Origin: DT-110 sp964342305
Lineage (GTDB): Bacteria > Bacteroidota > Bacteroidia > Chitinophagales > Saprospiraceae
Direction: 5' to 3'
NCBI GenBank assembly: GCA_964342305.1
Contig: CAYFGK010000007.1
Location: 27,703 to 91,702 of the forward strand
DNA: 64,000 bases
The number at the start of each line of letters is the position of its first letter. Position 1 is the stretch's first letter. Under the pieces are notes generated by a model, which was not told the origin of the DNA, ran no database searches, and saw only the letters and a list, made by a program, of their open reading frames with translations. Shown one piece after another: positions 36,148 through 44,888 of the stretch. Position numbers and translations under genes: made by a program.

Positions 36148-36155
36148 CGAAAGCT
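36146..36155 (+). repeat. Variant hairpin AGCGAAAGCT after stop
   Basis: TTTTT-AGC-GAAA-GCT begins at the stop codon of the SnoaL lipoprotein gene. It resembles the GGC-GAAA-GCC motif with a compensated stem (A-T in place of G-C). Confidence 0.4.
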
Positions 36156-36223
36156 GGATACCGTGAGGTTGGGTAATAATTTCCCTTTACGAAATGGTCT
36201 ATGCCCATCCTCACGCTTTATAT

Positions 36224-36421
36224 TCACTTTCGTACCTCATAGATGATCTTGATCCCCCAGGCAAAGATGGATACCAACCAAACATAAAAAGCGATGGTGG
36301 AGAGCGTATCGGCATCCCTGCTTGCAACCTCCGAAAAGTAAGATACCGTCATAAAGATGGATGCCAGAAACATGGCAATTGACAGTCCTAACTGGCTTTT
36401 AACGCTTTGTAGTGCAGTCAT
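36224..36421 (-). CDS. Small two-helix membrane protein
   Basis: A 65-residue protein starting MTALQSVKSQLGLSIAMFLA with two hydrophobic segments (about 13-30 and 43-60) and a basic C-terminus (IIYEVRK). It has an ATG start and no overlap with larger genes. Family unknown. A short gene such as this could be chance, but the clean two-helix layout supports it. Confidence 0.5.
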   Translation of the reverse strand: MTALQSVKSQLGLSIAMFLASIFMTVSYFSEVASRDADTLSTIAFYVWLVSIFAWGIKIIYEVRK

Positions 36422-36554
36422 GGCAGTATTTTTAATTAAAAAAGCGCGAGGTTCTCACCTTCACTCCGTTACTGCGAGCGGAGTGGGCCGATCTGTTTGC
36501 CAGATGACTGAGGATGACAACCTCCCGTTAAAATAACCATTTTCCGCAAATGAA

Positions 36555-37928
36555 TCAAAGCCTTATAAACTCAAATGTTCCCCCCTGATAGACCCTACAG
36601 CCCACGACAGCACCAGTGGCACCCCGTTTGAAAACGATTCGAATATCTACCTTCGGCGATTGGAAGGTATCGGGTCCGGTCAGGTAAATGTCCACCTCCG
36701 AACCGGGAGCATCCGCGGGATAAATAATCAGATTACCTTCAAAGGATCCCACCCTAATGACTTTTCCTTCCGAACCCTCCATTTGGTAGCTACCCAGGTA
36801 ATCACCCATTTTATCCACGGGCAATTGCCGGAAATAGGCAATGGGATCATCTATGATTTGACTGGCAATGTACCGGGCAATGTTTTTGGTATTGTCCAAA
36901 GCCCGGTTCGACAGTACACATACGTACACCTCCCTTTTTGGAATGTAAAGAGCAGTGCTGGTGAAGCCGTACATATTTCCGCCGTGCTGGATAACCTCGT
37001 ACTTCCCCAACCCTTCCACGAAAAAACCATATCCGTAACCGGTACCTTGTCCGGTGGTGGTCTTCTTCTCTTTGTGCAATTGCTTTACCAGCTTTCTGGA
37101 AAGATATTGAGGATCGCTCAACTCCCTATTCCAGATATGCAAATCGGACAGAGTGGACACGATACCACCGGCAGCGTAAACAGTGGACCCATCAATGGCC
37201 GGCCCCTCCACGAATTCATTCTGGGTATTTAGCCGGTATCCTTTGGGGATTGGTGAGTTGTTGTTGTCCTGGTACCACAAACTGGTATGCTGCATATTCA
37301 GTGGCCCGAAGAGGTACTTTTCCAGATATTCGGCCAAAGGCATGCCACTTACCACCTCAATAATGGCCCCCAACAAAGGGTAGTTGGAATTACTATACGC
37401 AAACCTGGACCCCGGCTCAAATTGTAAGGGTCGATCCTGAAAATACCTGATCAATTCCTGAGGGGTATGCTCTTGGTTTAGGATCGCAAACTCATTTTCA
37501 TCTACGTCGAAAAACTCCGGTATGCCTGATGTTTGTGAAAGCAAATGATAGATCGTCAGGGTATGTTCTTTGACCGGAAAAAAAGGCAGATAGGTTTGGA
37601 CAGAGTCATCCAGGGAAATTTCACCGGCCTCCACCAACTGCAAAACGGCCGTTGAGGTAAATTGCTTGGTCATGGAACCGATCTGAAAAACCATATCGGT
37701 CGATAGCTCTCGTTGGCTTTCTATATCTGCCAGGCCATAGCTTTTCTCAAAAACTACGGTACCGTCCTGGCTGGCCAAAACGACGATTCCGGGACCAGGG
37801 AGATCATACTCCTGCGCCAGCAGGCTATCGATACCCCGAAAAGGATCCGTATTTCCTAAAGGCTGCGACGAACCATTCACTAAAGATAAGGCGACATACA
37901 GAAGAGACAGGATCTGTTGTTTTTTCAC
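36555..37928 (-). CDS. Serine hydrolase of beta-lactamase family (class C/PBP4-like)
   Basis: A 457-residue exported hydrolase starting at GTG (MKKQQILSLLYVALSLVNGS, signal peptide). Catalytic motifs: S85-x-x-K88 in GSMTKQF, Y178-S-N180 in FAYSNSNYPLLG, and HGG near residue 325 (VIQHGGNMYGF) in place of KTG. These define the beta-lactamase/D-peptidase fold. A C-terminal beta domain of about 100 residues follows (DKMGDYLGSYQMEGSEGKVI), as in many Bacteroidota members. It could be an esterase or D-amino-acid peptidase; resistance to beta-lactams cannot be inferred. Confidence 0.88.
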   Translation of the reverse strand: MKKQQILSLLYVALSLVNGSSQPLGNTDPFRGIDSLLAQEYDLPGPGIVVLASQDGTVVFEKSYGLADIESQRELSTDMVFQIGSMTKQFTSTAVLQLVEAGEISLDDSVQTYLPFFPVKEHTLTIYHLLSQTSGIPEFFDVDENEFAILNQEHTPQELIRYFQDRPLQFEPGSRFAYSNSNYPLLGAIIEVVSGMPLAEYLEKYLFGPLNMQHTSLWYQDNNNSPIPKGYRLNTQNEFVEGPAIDGSTVYAAGGIVSTLSDLHIWNRELSDPQYLSRKLVKQLHKEKKTTTGQGTGYGYGFFVEGLGKYEVIQHGGNMYGFTSTALYIPKREVYVCVLSNRALDNTKNIARYIASQIIDDPIAYFRQLPVDKMGDYLGSYQMEGSEGKVIRVGSFEGNLIIYPADAPGSEVDIYLTGPDTFQSPKVDIRIVFKRGATGAVVGCRVYQGGTFEFIRL

Positions 37929-37941
37929 GGCTTACGTTTTA

Positions 37942-37974
37942 CCCGGAAAGTACACCAATGTGGTACTTTCCGGG
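37942..37974. terminator. Perfect 12-bp inverted repeat between SulP and hydrolase genes
   Basis: CCCGGAAAGTAC (37942-37953) and GTACTTTCCGGG (37963-37974) around a 9-base loop. It lies downstream of the minus-strand SulP gene and 14 bases upstream of the hydrolase start. It could end the SulP transcript or be an operator for the hydrolase; no T-run follows on the minus strand. Confidence 0.5.
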
Positions 37975-38058
37975 CAGAGCCTTAAGAGTCTTTAACTGTA
38001 CTCCGGGGTATTTAACGATTTGGTGGGTTAGGTTCATGTTTCGAAGGAGGTGCAATCA

Positions 38059-39732
38059 TTATGCTTTCACCCCATTCTCTTTCAACTTCCCTTTCAGATA
38101 CTCCAACCCATCATCCAGGGTATCGAACAGATCCTCTTCGGGCACCAGATCGGGCACCAGGTCGATGGCTTCCAGCATATCGCGGGGTTGTGTCTGCAAG
38201 CCGATCAGCAGAACTTCTATGTCCCTTTGGCGCAGATCAAAAACAATATCTTCCAGTGCATATAGTCCCGATTGGTCCATGTAGGGCACCTTGTCCATGC
38301 GGAAGACAATGGCTTTCACGCCTTCCGAACGAGCCAGGACCTCATCTTTAAAATAGGCGGTGAAGCCAAAGAATAAGGGACCGTACAGCTGCTTGATCAG
38401 CACGTAGTCTTTGTAATTTTCGTAGAAGTCCGGATCATCCTGCCAGGGGTTTACATCATCTATATCGGAAATAGCATCCGCATCCAACCCTTTCTCGCTG
38501 ATCCGGCCGATCTTGACCATGAACAGCAAGCACGCCAGTGCGACTCCAATACCCACGGCCTGAATCAGGCTACCGAAGGTGGTGATGAGCAGCACTACGA
38601 TCATCACAAACGCATCGGACTTGGGAACCTTGCGCAGGTGACGAATTCCCTTAAAATCAATGATCTTAAAACCGATTGGGATCAAAATACCCGCCAGTAC
38701 ACACAGGGGGATGTGGGCAGCCAGGGAACCGAGTCCCAACAGCACTGCGAGCAAAAATAGTCCGTGGGTAGTACCCGACAAGCGCGTGCGTCCGCCGGCA
38801 TTGATGTTTACCACGGTACCTTTAGTAGCGCCGGCACCGGGAATACCACCGATAATGGCTGCCAGCATATTACCGATTCCCTGTCCGATCAACTCCCGGT
38901 TACTGTTGTGCTTAGACTTGGTCATATTGTCGGAGATAACCGAGGTAAGCAGGGAATCGATACTACCCAGTATAGCCAGCACAAAAGCATATTCGACTAT
39001 TAGTCCGTAAGCGTTGGAATCGATGGGTGAAAATATCGTACCCAATTTCAAAGAAGGTAGTCCGGAGGGGATATCACCGATTACGGGCACATCCATCTGA
39101 AGAAAATAGCCGATCAAGGTAGCTACGATCAGGGCCACCAGCGGACTGGGGACTGCCTTGGTAATCCTGGGAAAAACGAAGTAGACCACTACCGTTATCC
39201 CGCCCAGTATTAATGCCTGGACATTGAATTCGGCAAATAATCGGCCCATATCCTGCAGCACAGCCACCGTCGATTTGGGCGAGCTCAGTCCCGCAAAAGG
39301 AAATATCTGTAAAATGATAATGATCAGGCCCACCCCACTCATGAATCCCGAGACCACGGGATAGGGAAAGTACTTGACGTAGCCGGCGATATTCAGCACC
39401 CCGAAAAGGATCTGGAGAGCGCCACCCAGCATAAAGGTGAGCAGAATGATGCTCATCCCATTTTCCAGGCTGCCCGTCATTTCAATGGCGGCGGCGACCA
39501 GGGCTGCCGAAACTACCGTCATGGGGCCCGTAGGACCACTGGCCTGGGTTTTGGTACCACCTAGCATGGCGGCAAAGATACCGATGGCTATGGCACCGTA
39601 CAGTCCGGCGGTAGCGCCCATACCGGACTGCACACCGAATGCCAGGGCTAAGGGCAGGGCAACCACACCCGCGACCAGGCCGCCGGTAATATCGCCTTTC
39701 AAATTTTTAATGTCGTAGAACTTGGAACTCAT
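38059..39732 (-). CDS. SulP-family anion transporter with STAS domain
   Basis: A 557-residue inner-membrane transporter. It starts with LKGDITGGLVAGVVALPLAL, the typical SulP entry, and has about 10-14 helices to residue 410 (GASGPTGPMTVVSAALVAAA-type segment, GQGIGNMLAAIIGGIPGAGA). The C-terminal cytosolic STAS domain (about 440-550) contains VKAIVFRMDKVPYMDQSGLY. Members carry sulfate, bicarbonate or related anions; which one is unclear. A GCTTTCGCAAAAAAACA word lies 174 bases upstream. Confidence 0.93.
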   Translation of the reverse strand: MSSKFYDIKNLKGDITGGLVAGVVALPLALAFGVQSGMGATAGLYGAIAIGIFAAMLGGTKTQASGPTGPMTVVSAALVAAAIEMTGSLENGMSIILLTFMLGGALQILFGVLNIAGYVKYFPYPVVSGFMSGVGLIIIILQIFPFAGLSSPKSTVAVLQDMGRLFAEFNVQALILGGITVVVYFVFPRITKAVPSPLVALIVATLIGYFLQMDVPVIGDIPSGLPSLKLGTIFSPIDSNAYGLIVEYAFVLAILGSIDSLLTSVISDNMTKSKHNSNRELIGQGIGNMLAAIIGGIPGAGATKGTVVNINAGGRTRLSGTTHGLFLLAVLLGLGSLAAHIPLCVLAGILIPIGFKIIDFKGIRHLRKVPKSDAFVMIVVLLITTFGSLIQAVGIGVALACLLFMVKIGRISEKGLDADAISDIDDVNPWQDDPDFYENYKDYVLIKQLYGPLFFGFTAYFKDEVLARSEGVKAIVFRMDKVPYMDQSGLYALEDIVFDLRQRDIEVLLIGLQTQPRDMLEAIDLVPDLVPEEDLFDTLDDGLEYLKGKLKENGVKA

Positions 39733-39905
39733 GCTGATGGATAGTTTTTCGTTGTTGATTGGTCATAGGGCCCAGAATTAACCTATGGCTTTCAATTATA
39801 GAAACCGATCAGTCGGTCAGGGTTCGGTCAATCATAGTAAAACTATTCCTGCCTGCATTTTTACTTGCACTCCCGGGCCCAGCACTTAATTGACTATATA
39901 GCTTA

Positions 39906-39922
39906 GCTTTCGCAAAAAAACA
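39906..39922. repeat. 17-base word GCTTTCGCAAAAAAACA, copy 1
   Basis: Identical to 54457-54473; both are intergenic and upstream of minus-strand genes. It resembles a shortened form of the GGCTTTCGCC-A-run motif. The rest of the gap 39733-39969 shows nothing else. Confidence 0.55.
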
Positions 39923-39969
39923 AGGAAAGGGCAGAGAGCTTTCTCTTATTTCTGGTAGCGTACTGGATA

Positions 39970-40401
39970 TCAGTCATGGAAGTATCCCTTTTCAATGGTG
40001 TCCATGTAGGGAGATAGGAGTTGATCGTTGAATTTGGTGAGCGTGTTGCGGGCCAGGCGGTAAACGATATAATTGTCATGGTTTTCCCGATCCTCATCAT
40101 CGAGGGAATACAAAAGCCCATAGGAATACGGTGCATTCTCCCGGATCCACTCTAATACTTCAAGTGGTTCGCCATAGAAATGATTTCTACATCCTGAAAA
40201 AAGCAGTGTTGTTTGATTATTACTTTTGACAAGCGTGTATTCGTCCTTGATGGGCCCACCTTTCTCTTCAATTTTCTGGATGAGTCTCTTAATCAGGCTT
40301 TCCTGTAGCCGTTCATATTCATCATAATCAATTTCACCCTCTTCCCATTGGACATCATATACCTGATGATTGATATTGATCCAACAGTGATAGCTGTGCA
40401 T
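39970..40401 (-). CDS. Imm7-like polymorphic-toxin immunity protein
   Basis: A 143-residue cytosolic protein from MHSYHCWININHQVYDVQWE; a longer frame to 40452 has no support. It fits my recollection of the Imm7 family: an initial HCWI strand, a Lys/Glu-rich helix pair, TTLLFSGCRNHF, then EVLEWIRENAPYSYGLLYSL-DDED, NDNY-type turn, VYRLARNTLTKFNDQLLSPY. Such proteins block a cognate secreted toxin. No toxin gene is adjacent. The gene lies next to a low-GC stretch with two further genes (40468-41984), suggesting acquisition of an immunity island. Confidence 0.75.
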   Translation of the reverse strand: MHSYHCWININHQVYDVQWEEGEIDYDEYERLQESLIKRLIQKIEEKGGPIKDEYTLVKSNNQTTLLFSGCRNHFYGEPLEVLEWIRENAPYSYGLLYSLDDEDRENHDNYIVYRLARNTLTKFNDQLLSPYMDTIEKGYFHD

Positions 40402-40467
40402 AGAGGTAGATTTAAATGGTAAGGAGAGCATTTGTATGAGATAACTCAACAAACAATGAATCCGTAA

Positions 40468-41262
40468 TTACCTACGCTGTTCTCTGGTTTCTATGTTTTG
40501 AATGATGGCTTCTTTTTGCTTCTGACTCAGATCGACCTTGGCACTTAAGTCTCCAGGAACTCTCCGCCGAGGGGAGCTCGGCTTACCAGGAAGATCATAC
40601 CCCAAAATTTCGGTAAAACAATATTTCGCTATTTGAATCGGATAACCAGAGCATCCTGTCAGATAGTAGACTCTGTTGTTTTCTTCTGACAACTCTAACA
40701 TTATCTGAGGAACTTCTTTCCTACCTCTTTGGTAAAGCCCTTCAAAGGCTGATATTTTGACGGCTCCACTTGGATACTTGATTAGCAAAATCAATTCTTC
40801 ATCTGTTGCATGTGTTCTTAGCCATGCGCACCTTTCAAATTGGAGAGGTTGCTTACCTGCTATGCCAACAATACCTCCTGAAATGAAATTGTCAGAATCA
40901 ATCTCCCTAACTGTATCAAGTACTTCCTGGCGAATACTGCTAAAAGCACGGAGATCTTTTTCCAATTTGATTTCTACCTCAGCATTCCGATTCGAAATTG
41001 TTTTTTTTAATCGATTGTACCCTTCTTTCTCAAAAACTAACTTGATTTCGGGAGAAAAGAAAAATGTTCCTGATTCAACTTGATAATCAAAGTGTCCAAC
41101 CTCATCGGATTGTTCAATGATTTCTGGGCTTTGCTCCTGATAAGCCCTGACTCCTTCCAATGCAGCACTGGTATTGCCATCCATTACATACCCTTCAACC
41201 TGTAAGTTATATGTACACCCAGCTAATAAAATGATAAATGGAATAATGATTAGTTTCCTCAT
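40468..41262 (-). CDS. Lipoprotein of the immunity island
   Basis: A 264-residue lipoprotein from MRKLIIIPFIILLAGCTYNL (lipobox LAGC); a longer frame to 41295 would precede the signal peptide. The first ~90 residues look like a carboxypeptidase-regulatory-like sandwich (LQVEGYVMDGNTSAALEGVR). The middle reads ATDEELILLIKYPSGAVKIS then AFEGLYQRG, a HEAT-like helix pair. The C-terminus is basic. It is encoded between a DUF4272 gene (downstream start at 41292 overlapping the longer reading) and the Imm7-like gene, on notably AT-rich DNA. Family not recognised. Confidence 0.65.
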   Translation of the reverse strand: MRKLIIIPFIILLAGCTYNLQVEGYVMDGNTSAALEGVRAYQEQSPEIIEQSDEVGHFDYQVESGTFFFSPEIKLVFEKEGYNRLKKTISNRNAEVEIKLEKDLRAFSSIRQEVLDTVREIDSDNFISGGIVGIAGKQPLQFERCAWLRTHATDEELILLIKYPSGAVKISAFEGLYQRGRKEVPQIMLELSEENNRVYYLTGCSGYPIQIAKYCFTEILGYDLPGKPSSPRRRVPGDLSAKVDLSQKQKEAIIQNIETREQRR

Positions 41263-41291
41263 AATTAGAATATAAAAAGGAAAAATTTCTT

Positions 41292-41984
41292 TCAAGTATC
41301 TGTAGTAACGTCATCCCAATCCAAGTCCCCGTAGGAAGTTATCCAGTTAATTGCATAGTGCCATTCCTGGATAATTGATAAATCCAGATCTATGTCCAAT
41401 GCTACATTATTAAGGTAAGCATGACGAGTTGCCCAATGCAACCTGTAAATCAGGTCTGACTGGTCTAAAATATCAGAAGTATCTCTAATCTCTACTGACT
41501 GTATAAAACCTTCAAATGGCTCCAGATAATCAGGAATCAATTCAACTATTTTTGCGACTTCGCATTGCTCTACAGGTAATTCAAGTTTATCAATTTTATG
41601 AAGTGCCCATAACATTACCCATACCGCTTCGGATTGCCAAGAAAGATCAATCTTCTCCTGGTTAGAAAATCCACCCCTCTCGAGCATCTGTATTTCATTG
41701 GGGCTACAGTAGCTCCAAAGCTTCGATTCTTTTAGAAATGGAATAATTTCATTCCTATCGACTCCTTCAACAATCATATTCAAGTAGCATATGATCAAAA
41801 TCCTCCTTGCGATTTCCCCTGCGGGTCTTATTATCGTTTCTTCTTCATTCTCAATCGTTGGAAGGTTTTCATTTATCAGAATGCCTTGTTCGTTAAGGAA
41901 CTTTTCATTTTCCAATTTCCGTTCGATCGGTGTTTTCAAGGATGTTGTTTTATGTAAGTAAACCCTATTGTTTACAGCAGTCAT
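41292..41984 (-). CDS. DUF4272 protein
   Basis: A 230-residue cytosolic protein with the DUF4272 pattern: RKLENEKFLNEQGILINENL PTIE at the start, RPAGEIARRILIICYLNMIV, SPNEIQMLERGGFSNQEKID then LSWQSEAVWVMLWALHKIDK and LPVEQCEVAKIVELIP. The C-terminal half is acidic. DUF4272 proteins occur singly and near polymorphic toxin systems; their function is unproven. It is first gene in the AT-rich trio ending with the Imm7-like protein, and is divergent from the folate gene at 42086. Confidence 0.75.
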   Translation of the reverse strand: MTAVNNRVYLHKTTSLKTPIERKLENEKFLNEQGILINENLPTIENEEETIIRPAGEIARRILIICYLNMIVEGVDRNEIIPFLKESKLWSYCSPNEIQMLERGGFSNQEKIDLSWQSEAVWVMLWALHKIDKLELPVEQCEVAKIVELIPDYLEPFEGFIQSVEIRDTSDILDQSDLIYRLHWATRHAYLNNVALDIDLDLSIIQEWHYAINWITSYGDLDWDDVTTDT

Positions 41985-42085
41985 AGGCTCTCCTCAATAT
42001 CGCCTATCCATCGCTACTCCGCAATCCCATTTCTCTCCGTACTTATGCGATAATCCCGATATTGACACTCTCAACCAACTGCCCT

Positions 42086-42646
42086 ATGTCCACCACCGAG
42101 CAAAAGAAGGTTTTGCGAAAGCACATGCTGACCCAACGTGCTGCGCTGGATCCGTGGCAAAAGAAAAGCTGGGACCAGGACCTGTGCGAGTCCCTGTGGG
42201 AACTGATCAGCAAGCAACAGTGGTCGACCATACACTGCTACCTGCCCATGCGTACGGAGGTCGATATTGTGCCCCTGATCCGCCGGATGCTGGCTGGCAA
42301 CATCACCGTGGTCACCCCCAAAACCCTGCCCGACCGAAAGCTGCAGCACTTGGTCCTGCGTTCTCTTGATGAACTGGAATGGGGCGTTTTCGGGACCAGT
42401 CATCCGGCTAACGCAAGAACTTTTTCCGGAGACTACGACTTGATAATAGTACCGGGGCTGGCGTTTGATAAGGACAATTACCGGCTTGGATACGGCGGCG
42501 GCTACTACGATGCCTTCCTCACTCAAAACCCCAAAGCCCATACCGTGGGGATCGGGTACCCCTTTCAACTGGTCGGGCAGGTTCCCGTCGAGGAACACGA
42601 CGTGGTCCTGGACCAGGTGTTGTACCCGGAGGTGGGGACGGACTGA
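42086..42646 (+). CDS. 5-formyltetrahydrofolate cyclo-ligase
   Basis: A 186-residue enzyme from MSTTEQKKVLRKHMLTQRAA; an upstream TTG-type reading to 42062 is unlikely. It converts 5-formyl-THF to methenyl-THF with ATP. Landmarks: the N-terminal LRKHMLTQRAALDPWQKKSW helix, YLPMRTEVDIVPLIRRML, DLIIVPGLAFDKDNYRLGYG then GGYYDAFL, the conserved ATP/folate loop. It stands alone and is followed directly by a T-run plus GGCGAAAGCC motif. Confidence 0.93.
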   Translation: MSTTEQKKVLRKHMLTQRAALDPWQKKSWDQDLCESLWELISKQQWSTIHCYLPMRTEVDIVPLIRRMLAGNITVVTPKTLPDRKLQHLVLRSLDELEWGVFGTSHPANARTFSGDYDLIIVPGLAFDKDNYRLGYGGGYYDAFLTQNPKAHTVGIGYPFQLVGQVPVEEHDVVLDQVLYPEVGTD

Positions 42647-42663
42647 TTTTTTTGGCGAAAGCC
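42647..42663 (+). repeat. GGCGAAAGCC motif, copy 3
   Basis: TTTTTTTGGCGAAAGCC begins at the base after the TGA stop of the folate gene. Intergenic. Confidence 0.75.
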
Positions 42664-42725
42664 AGAGTATGAGTCCCCCGCATTTCAGCATAAGAGACCA
42701 ATCATATTTCACATAAACACAGGCT

Positions 42726-43322
42726 ATGACGTTTTTCACGAAAATTAAATGGGTCCTCAGTGTATTGTTGGTATTCTTCCTCATCCTCGCTACCAACCTG
42801 ATTGATAAAGACAATTTCCGACGAGTCAAGAACAGTATCGTTACCATCTACGAGGACCGACTGGTTGCGAACGACCTCATTTTTGAACTTTCCCAATTGG
42901 TGCACCAAAAAGAACTGGCTGCCGCCACAGCAGATACGGAATTCTTCAACACGCCCAATCAGCGGGTCAATGAGAAAATAGATATCCTGATCGAAAAATA
43001 CCTCACCACCAAGCTTACTGACCGGGAGGAAAAAACATTCGGGCTACTGCAGGATGATCTGCAGACCTTGCGGAAGATGGAGGTCCCGCAGCCCCGCGAT
43101 GAATCAGCCTACCTCCGGGAACTGGCTAACATCAAAGACAATCTTCGGGAACTCACTAAGATCCAACTCCGGGAAGGACGCAACCAACTGGCGATCAGCA
43201 AGGAGGCGGTAAAAAATGTAGAGTTGTTCACCCGCATGGAGATCTACCTGCTCATCTTTCTGGCCATTGCCATTCAGCTGATCATCATCTATACGCCTAA
43301 GAAGAAGTCGGACAATGCCTAA
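42726..43322 (+). CDS. Four-helix-bundle sensor-like membrane protein
   Basis: A 198-residue inner-membrane protein. Helices at about 9-26 and 170-188 flank a ~140-residue helical region (VTIYEDRLVANDLIFELSQL, EKTFGLLQDDLQTLRKMEVP) that resembles the MCP four-helix-bundle ligand domain. No signalling domain follows; the protein ends YTPKKKSDNA. It is therefore a stand-alone sensor-type module, or a homologue of one. Its end overlaps the next, convergent gene by four bases. Confidence 0.7.
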   Translation: MTFFTKIKWVLSVLLVFFLILATNLIDKDNFRRVKNSIVTIYEDRLVANDLIFELSQLVHQKELAAATADTEFFNTPNQRVNEKIDILIEKYLTTKLTDREEKTFGLLQDDLQTLRKMEVPQPRDESAYLRELANIKDNLRELTKIQLREGRNQLAISKEAVKNVELFTRMEIYLLIFLAIAIQLIIIYTPKKKSDNA

Positions 43323-43891
43323 GAAACGGATGTACGCCGAACGTACAACCCAAAAACCAATCCCAGCAAACCAAAAGCCACCAGTTTATCCGCCACATTT
43401 ATCAAGGTGTAATCCACTGGAAACATATACCAGTTCATCTGGCTTATGTCCGAAACAATGGCGGCCGCCGCACCGATCAGCAAACAGGTAATTACCGCAG
43501 ACCTCAGATTGGTTACCCCTAACCGACTGATGATCAAAAAGACGATCAAGGCAGTTAGTAAATTGGTAACTGCACCGAATATGAAAGAAGATAGTTCAAA
43601 CAGCTCCGTCGGCTCATTTTTATAGACCATCAGGGTGATGCGGGGGCCTTCGGCCAGTTTCGCTTCGATCTCTTCCATAGCGGCCGCCGAATTGCCTTCG
43701 GGCAACCCCGGGTAGTGATACACCCCGCTTTCCCGCATAGCCTCTTTGAGGACTTCCGCAGGTTGGATAACGGTATCCGGTATGGTGTTCAGGGTATTGC
43801 TATGAAATGGCAGCACCATCCAGGAAACGGCGTTCCAGATGAAGAGTAGAATGGTGCCTGATAAAATGGAATATATAGCTTGTTTATTCAT
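43319..43891 (-). CDS. Four-helix membrane protein, hypothetical
   Basis: A 190-residue membrane protein with helices at about 7-27, 103-123, 130-150 and 163-184. The loop between the first two (about 28-100) contains VIQPAEVLKEAMRESGVYHY PGLPEG and is probably outside the membrane. No family recognised. It converges with the four-helix-bundle gene, overlapping it by four bases at the 3' ends, and is preceded by the NTF2-like gene 26 bases upstream. Confidence 0.65.
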   Translation of the reverse strand: MNKQAIYSILSGTILLFIWNAVSWMVLPFHSNTLNTIPDTVIQPAEVLKEAMRESGVYHYPGLPEGNSAAAMEEIEAKLAEGPRITLMVYKNEPTELFELSSFIFGAVTNLLTALIVFLIISRLGVTNLRSAVITCLLIGAAAAIVSDISQMNWYMFPVDYTLINVADKLVAFGLLGLVFGLYVRRTSVS

Positions 43892-43917
43892 GTGTATGGA
43901 TTTTGGTGTTTCAGGAA

Positions 43918-44400
43918 CTATTGATGATTATAACTTAACACCCGCCGGATGATCCACTGATCGCCCTCTTTGATCCACAGGTGGGTGAACAGGGCCTTGC
44001 TCGTCAGGTAGGGCTCTTTACCGGCTTCGCGGGCGTAGAACTCATGCTCGCCGCGCTGGATCGCCCCGTAGAGGACCCCATTCTCGTACAGGGGAAAGAC
44101 CTCGGTCGACCCGGCTACCAGTTTGCGCAGCGGTCGGTATTGCAGGCCACAAATGTTGTTGCGGATACTCTCTACGAACGGCTCTTGGCCACGGGTAATA
44201 CCTGCCTGATCATGGTAGAACTCGAAATCGTCATCGGTGAGTTCATAAAGGATATCCACTTCACAGTTGTTAAAACTGACTTCGAAGAGCAGGCTGTCGA
44301 GGCGCAGTATTTCCGCGTGCAGCGGATCCGTCTTGGCGATCTGGGCGTGACATTGGAGGGTTAGCAGGGTAAAAAGAGTGAGTGGTAACAGATGGCGCAT
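43918..44400 (-). CDS. Exported DUF4440 (NTF2-fold) protein
   Basis: A 160-residue exported protein from MRHLLPLTLFTLLTLQCHAQ; the longer frame to 44508 would run through palindromic intergenic repeats and is rejected. The body reads ILRLDSLLFEVSFNNCEVDI LYELTDDDFEFYHD, then EPFVESIRNN and FTHLWIKEGDQWIIRRVLSY, matching the DUF4440 NTF2-fold group. No catalytic residue is clear. The region upstream is a 200-base array of palindromes. Confidence 0.8.
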   Translation of the reverse strand: MRHLLPLTLFTLLTLQCHAQIAKTDPLHAEILRLDSLLFEVSFNNCEVDILYELTDDDFEFYHDQAGITRGQEPFVESIRNNICGLQYRPLRKLVAGSTEVFPLYENGVLYGAIQRGEHEFYAREAGKEPYLTSKALFTHLWIKEGDQWIIRRVLSYNHQ

Positions 44401-44441
44401 GGGTAGTTTTGTGTGGGTGAATTTGTGTAGTGGGGCGTTTT

Positions 44442-44624
44442 GCCCGGACTTACGTCCGGGCGGACAGACAGGTCGTGCCTCCGGCACTTTGGGTGGAACA
44501 AGTTCCACCTACTTTTTTCGTATCTGGTTATACCGCAGGTTACCTGCGGCGCCCGCGGACGGCACTTATGGTGGAACGAGTTCCACTTTTTTATCTTTTT
44601 TGGCAAACGTGGAACCAGTTCCAC
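44442..44624. repeat. Array of intergenic palindromes
   Basis: GCCCGGACTTACGTCCGGGC (44442-44461), GTGCC-TCC-GGCAC (44475-44487), GGTGGAACAAGTTCCACC (44492-44509), CCGCAGG-TTA-CCTGCGG (44533-44549), GTGGAACGAGTTCCAC (44571-44586) and GTGGAACCAGTTCCAC (44609-44624). Three share GTGGAACnnGTTCCAC with a variable centre. They fill the gap before the DUF4440 gene; no promoter was found among them. Confidence 0.8.
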
Positions 44625-44693
44625 CTACTGGTACGAACTGGTCGTGAGTTGATGCAACTGGTTGCTCCACTGTCAAATGATTGGTTCATGGGG

Positions 44694-44888
44694 TTATACG
44701 GTTTGGTCGGCTTGGGCGACTTCCATTTGGGGAACGGTGTGAACGGCTACTTCTCCTACTTCCGTTAGCGGGGTATTGACCGAGCACATGATGAAAAACA
44801 CCACGGCTCCGATCAATTGCAGACAGTAGCTTTTTACACTTCCCGATTCACGCACAGCACGACGAACTTCACGAAAATAGGTCAACAT
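44694..44888 (-). CDS. Small single-helix membrane protein (tentative)
   Basis: A 64-residue frame from MLTYFREVRRAVRESGSVKS with one hydrophobic segment (about 22-40, YCLQLIGAVVFFIMCSV) and a polar tail ending PQMEVAQADQTV. The ATG at 44886-44888 is chosen; the frame continues upstream to 45005 with proline/arginine-rich text that does not look coding. No family recognised, so this may be chance. Confidence 0.35.
   Translation of the reverse strand: MLTYFREVRRAVRESGSVKSYCLQLIGAVVFFIMCSVNTPLTEVGEVAVHTVPQMEVAQADQTV

Noticed and set aside
42071..42847. 258-codon minus-strand frame over the folate cyclo-ligase gene
   Set aside because: It is antisense to a clear enzyme with conserved motifs and has no recognisable protein pattern.
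44361..44624. Small open frame across the palindrome array
   Set aside because: Its residues come from the GTGGAAC palindromes and it overlaps the start of the DUF4440 gene.
44442..44624. Possible CRISPR array
   Set aside because: The repeats are palindromes of variable spacing without equal unique spacers, and no cas gene is present.
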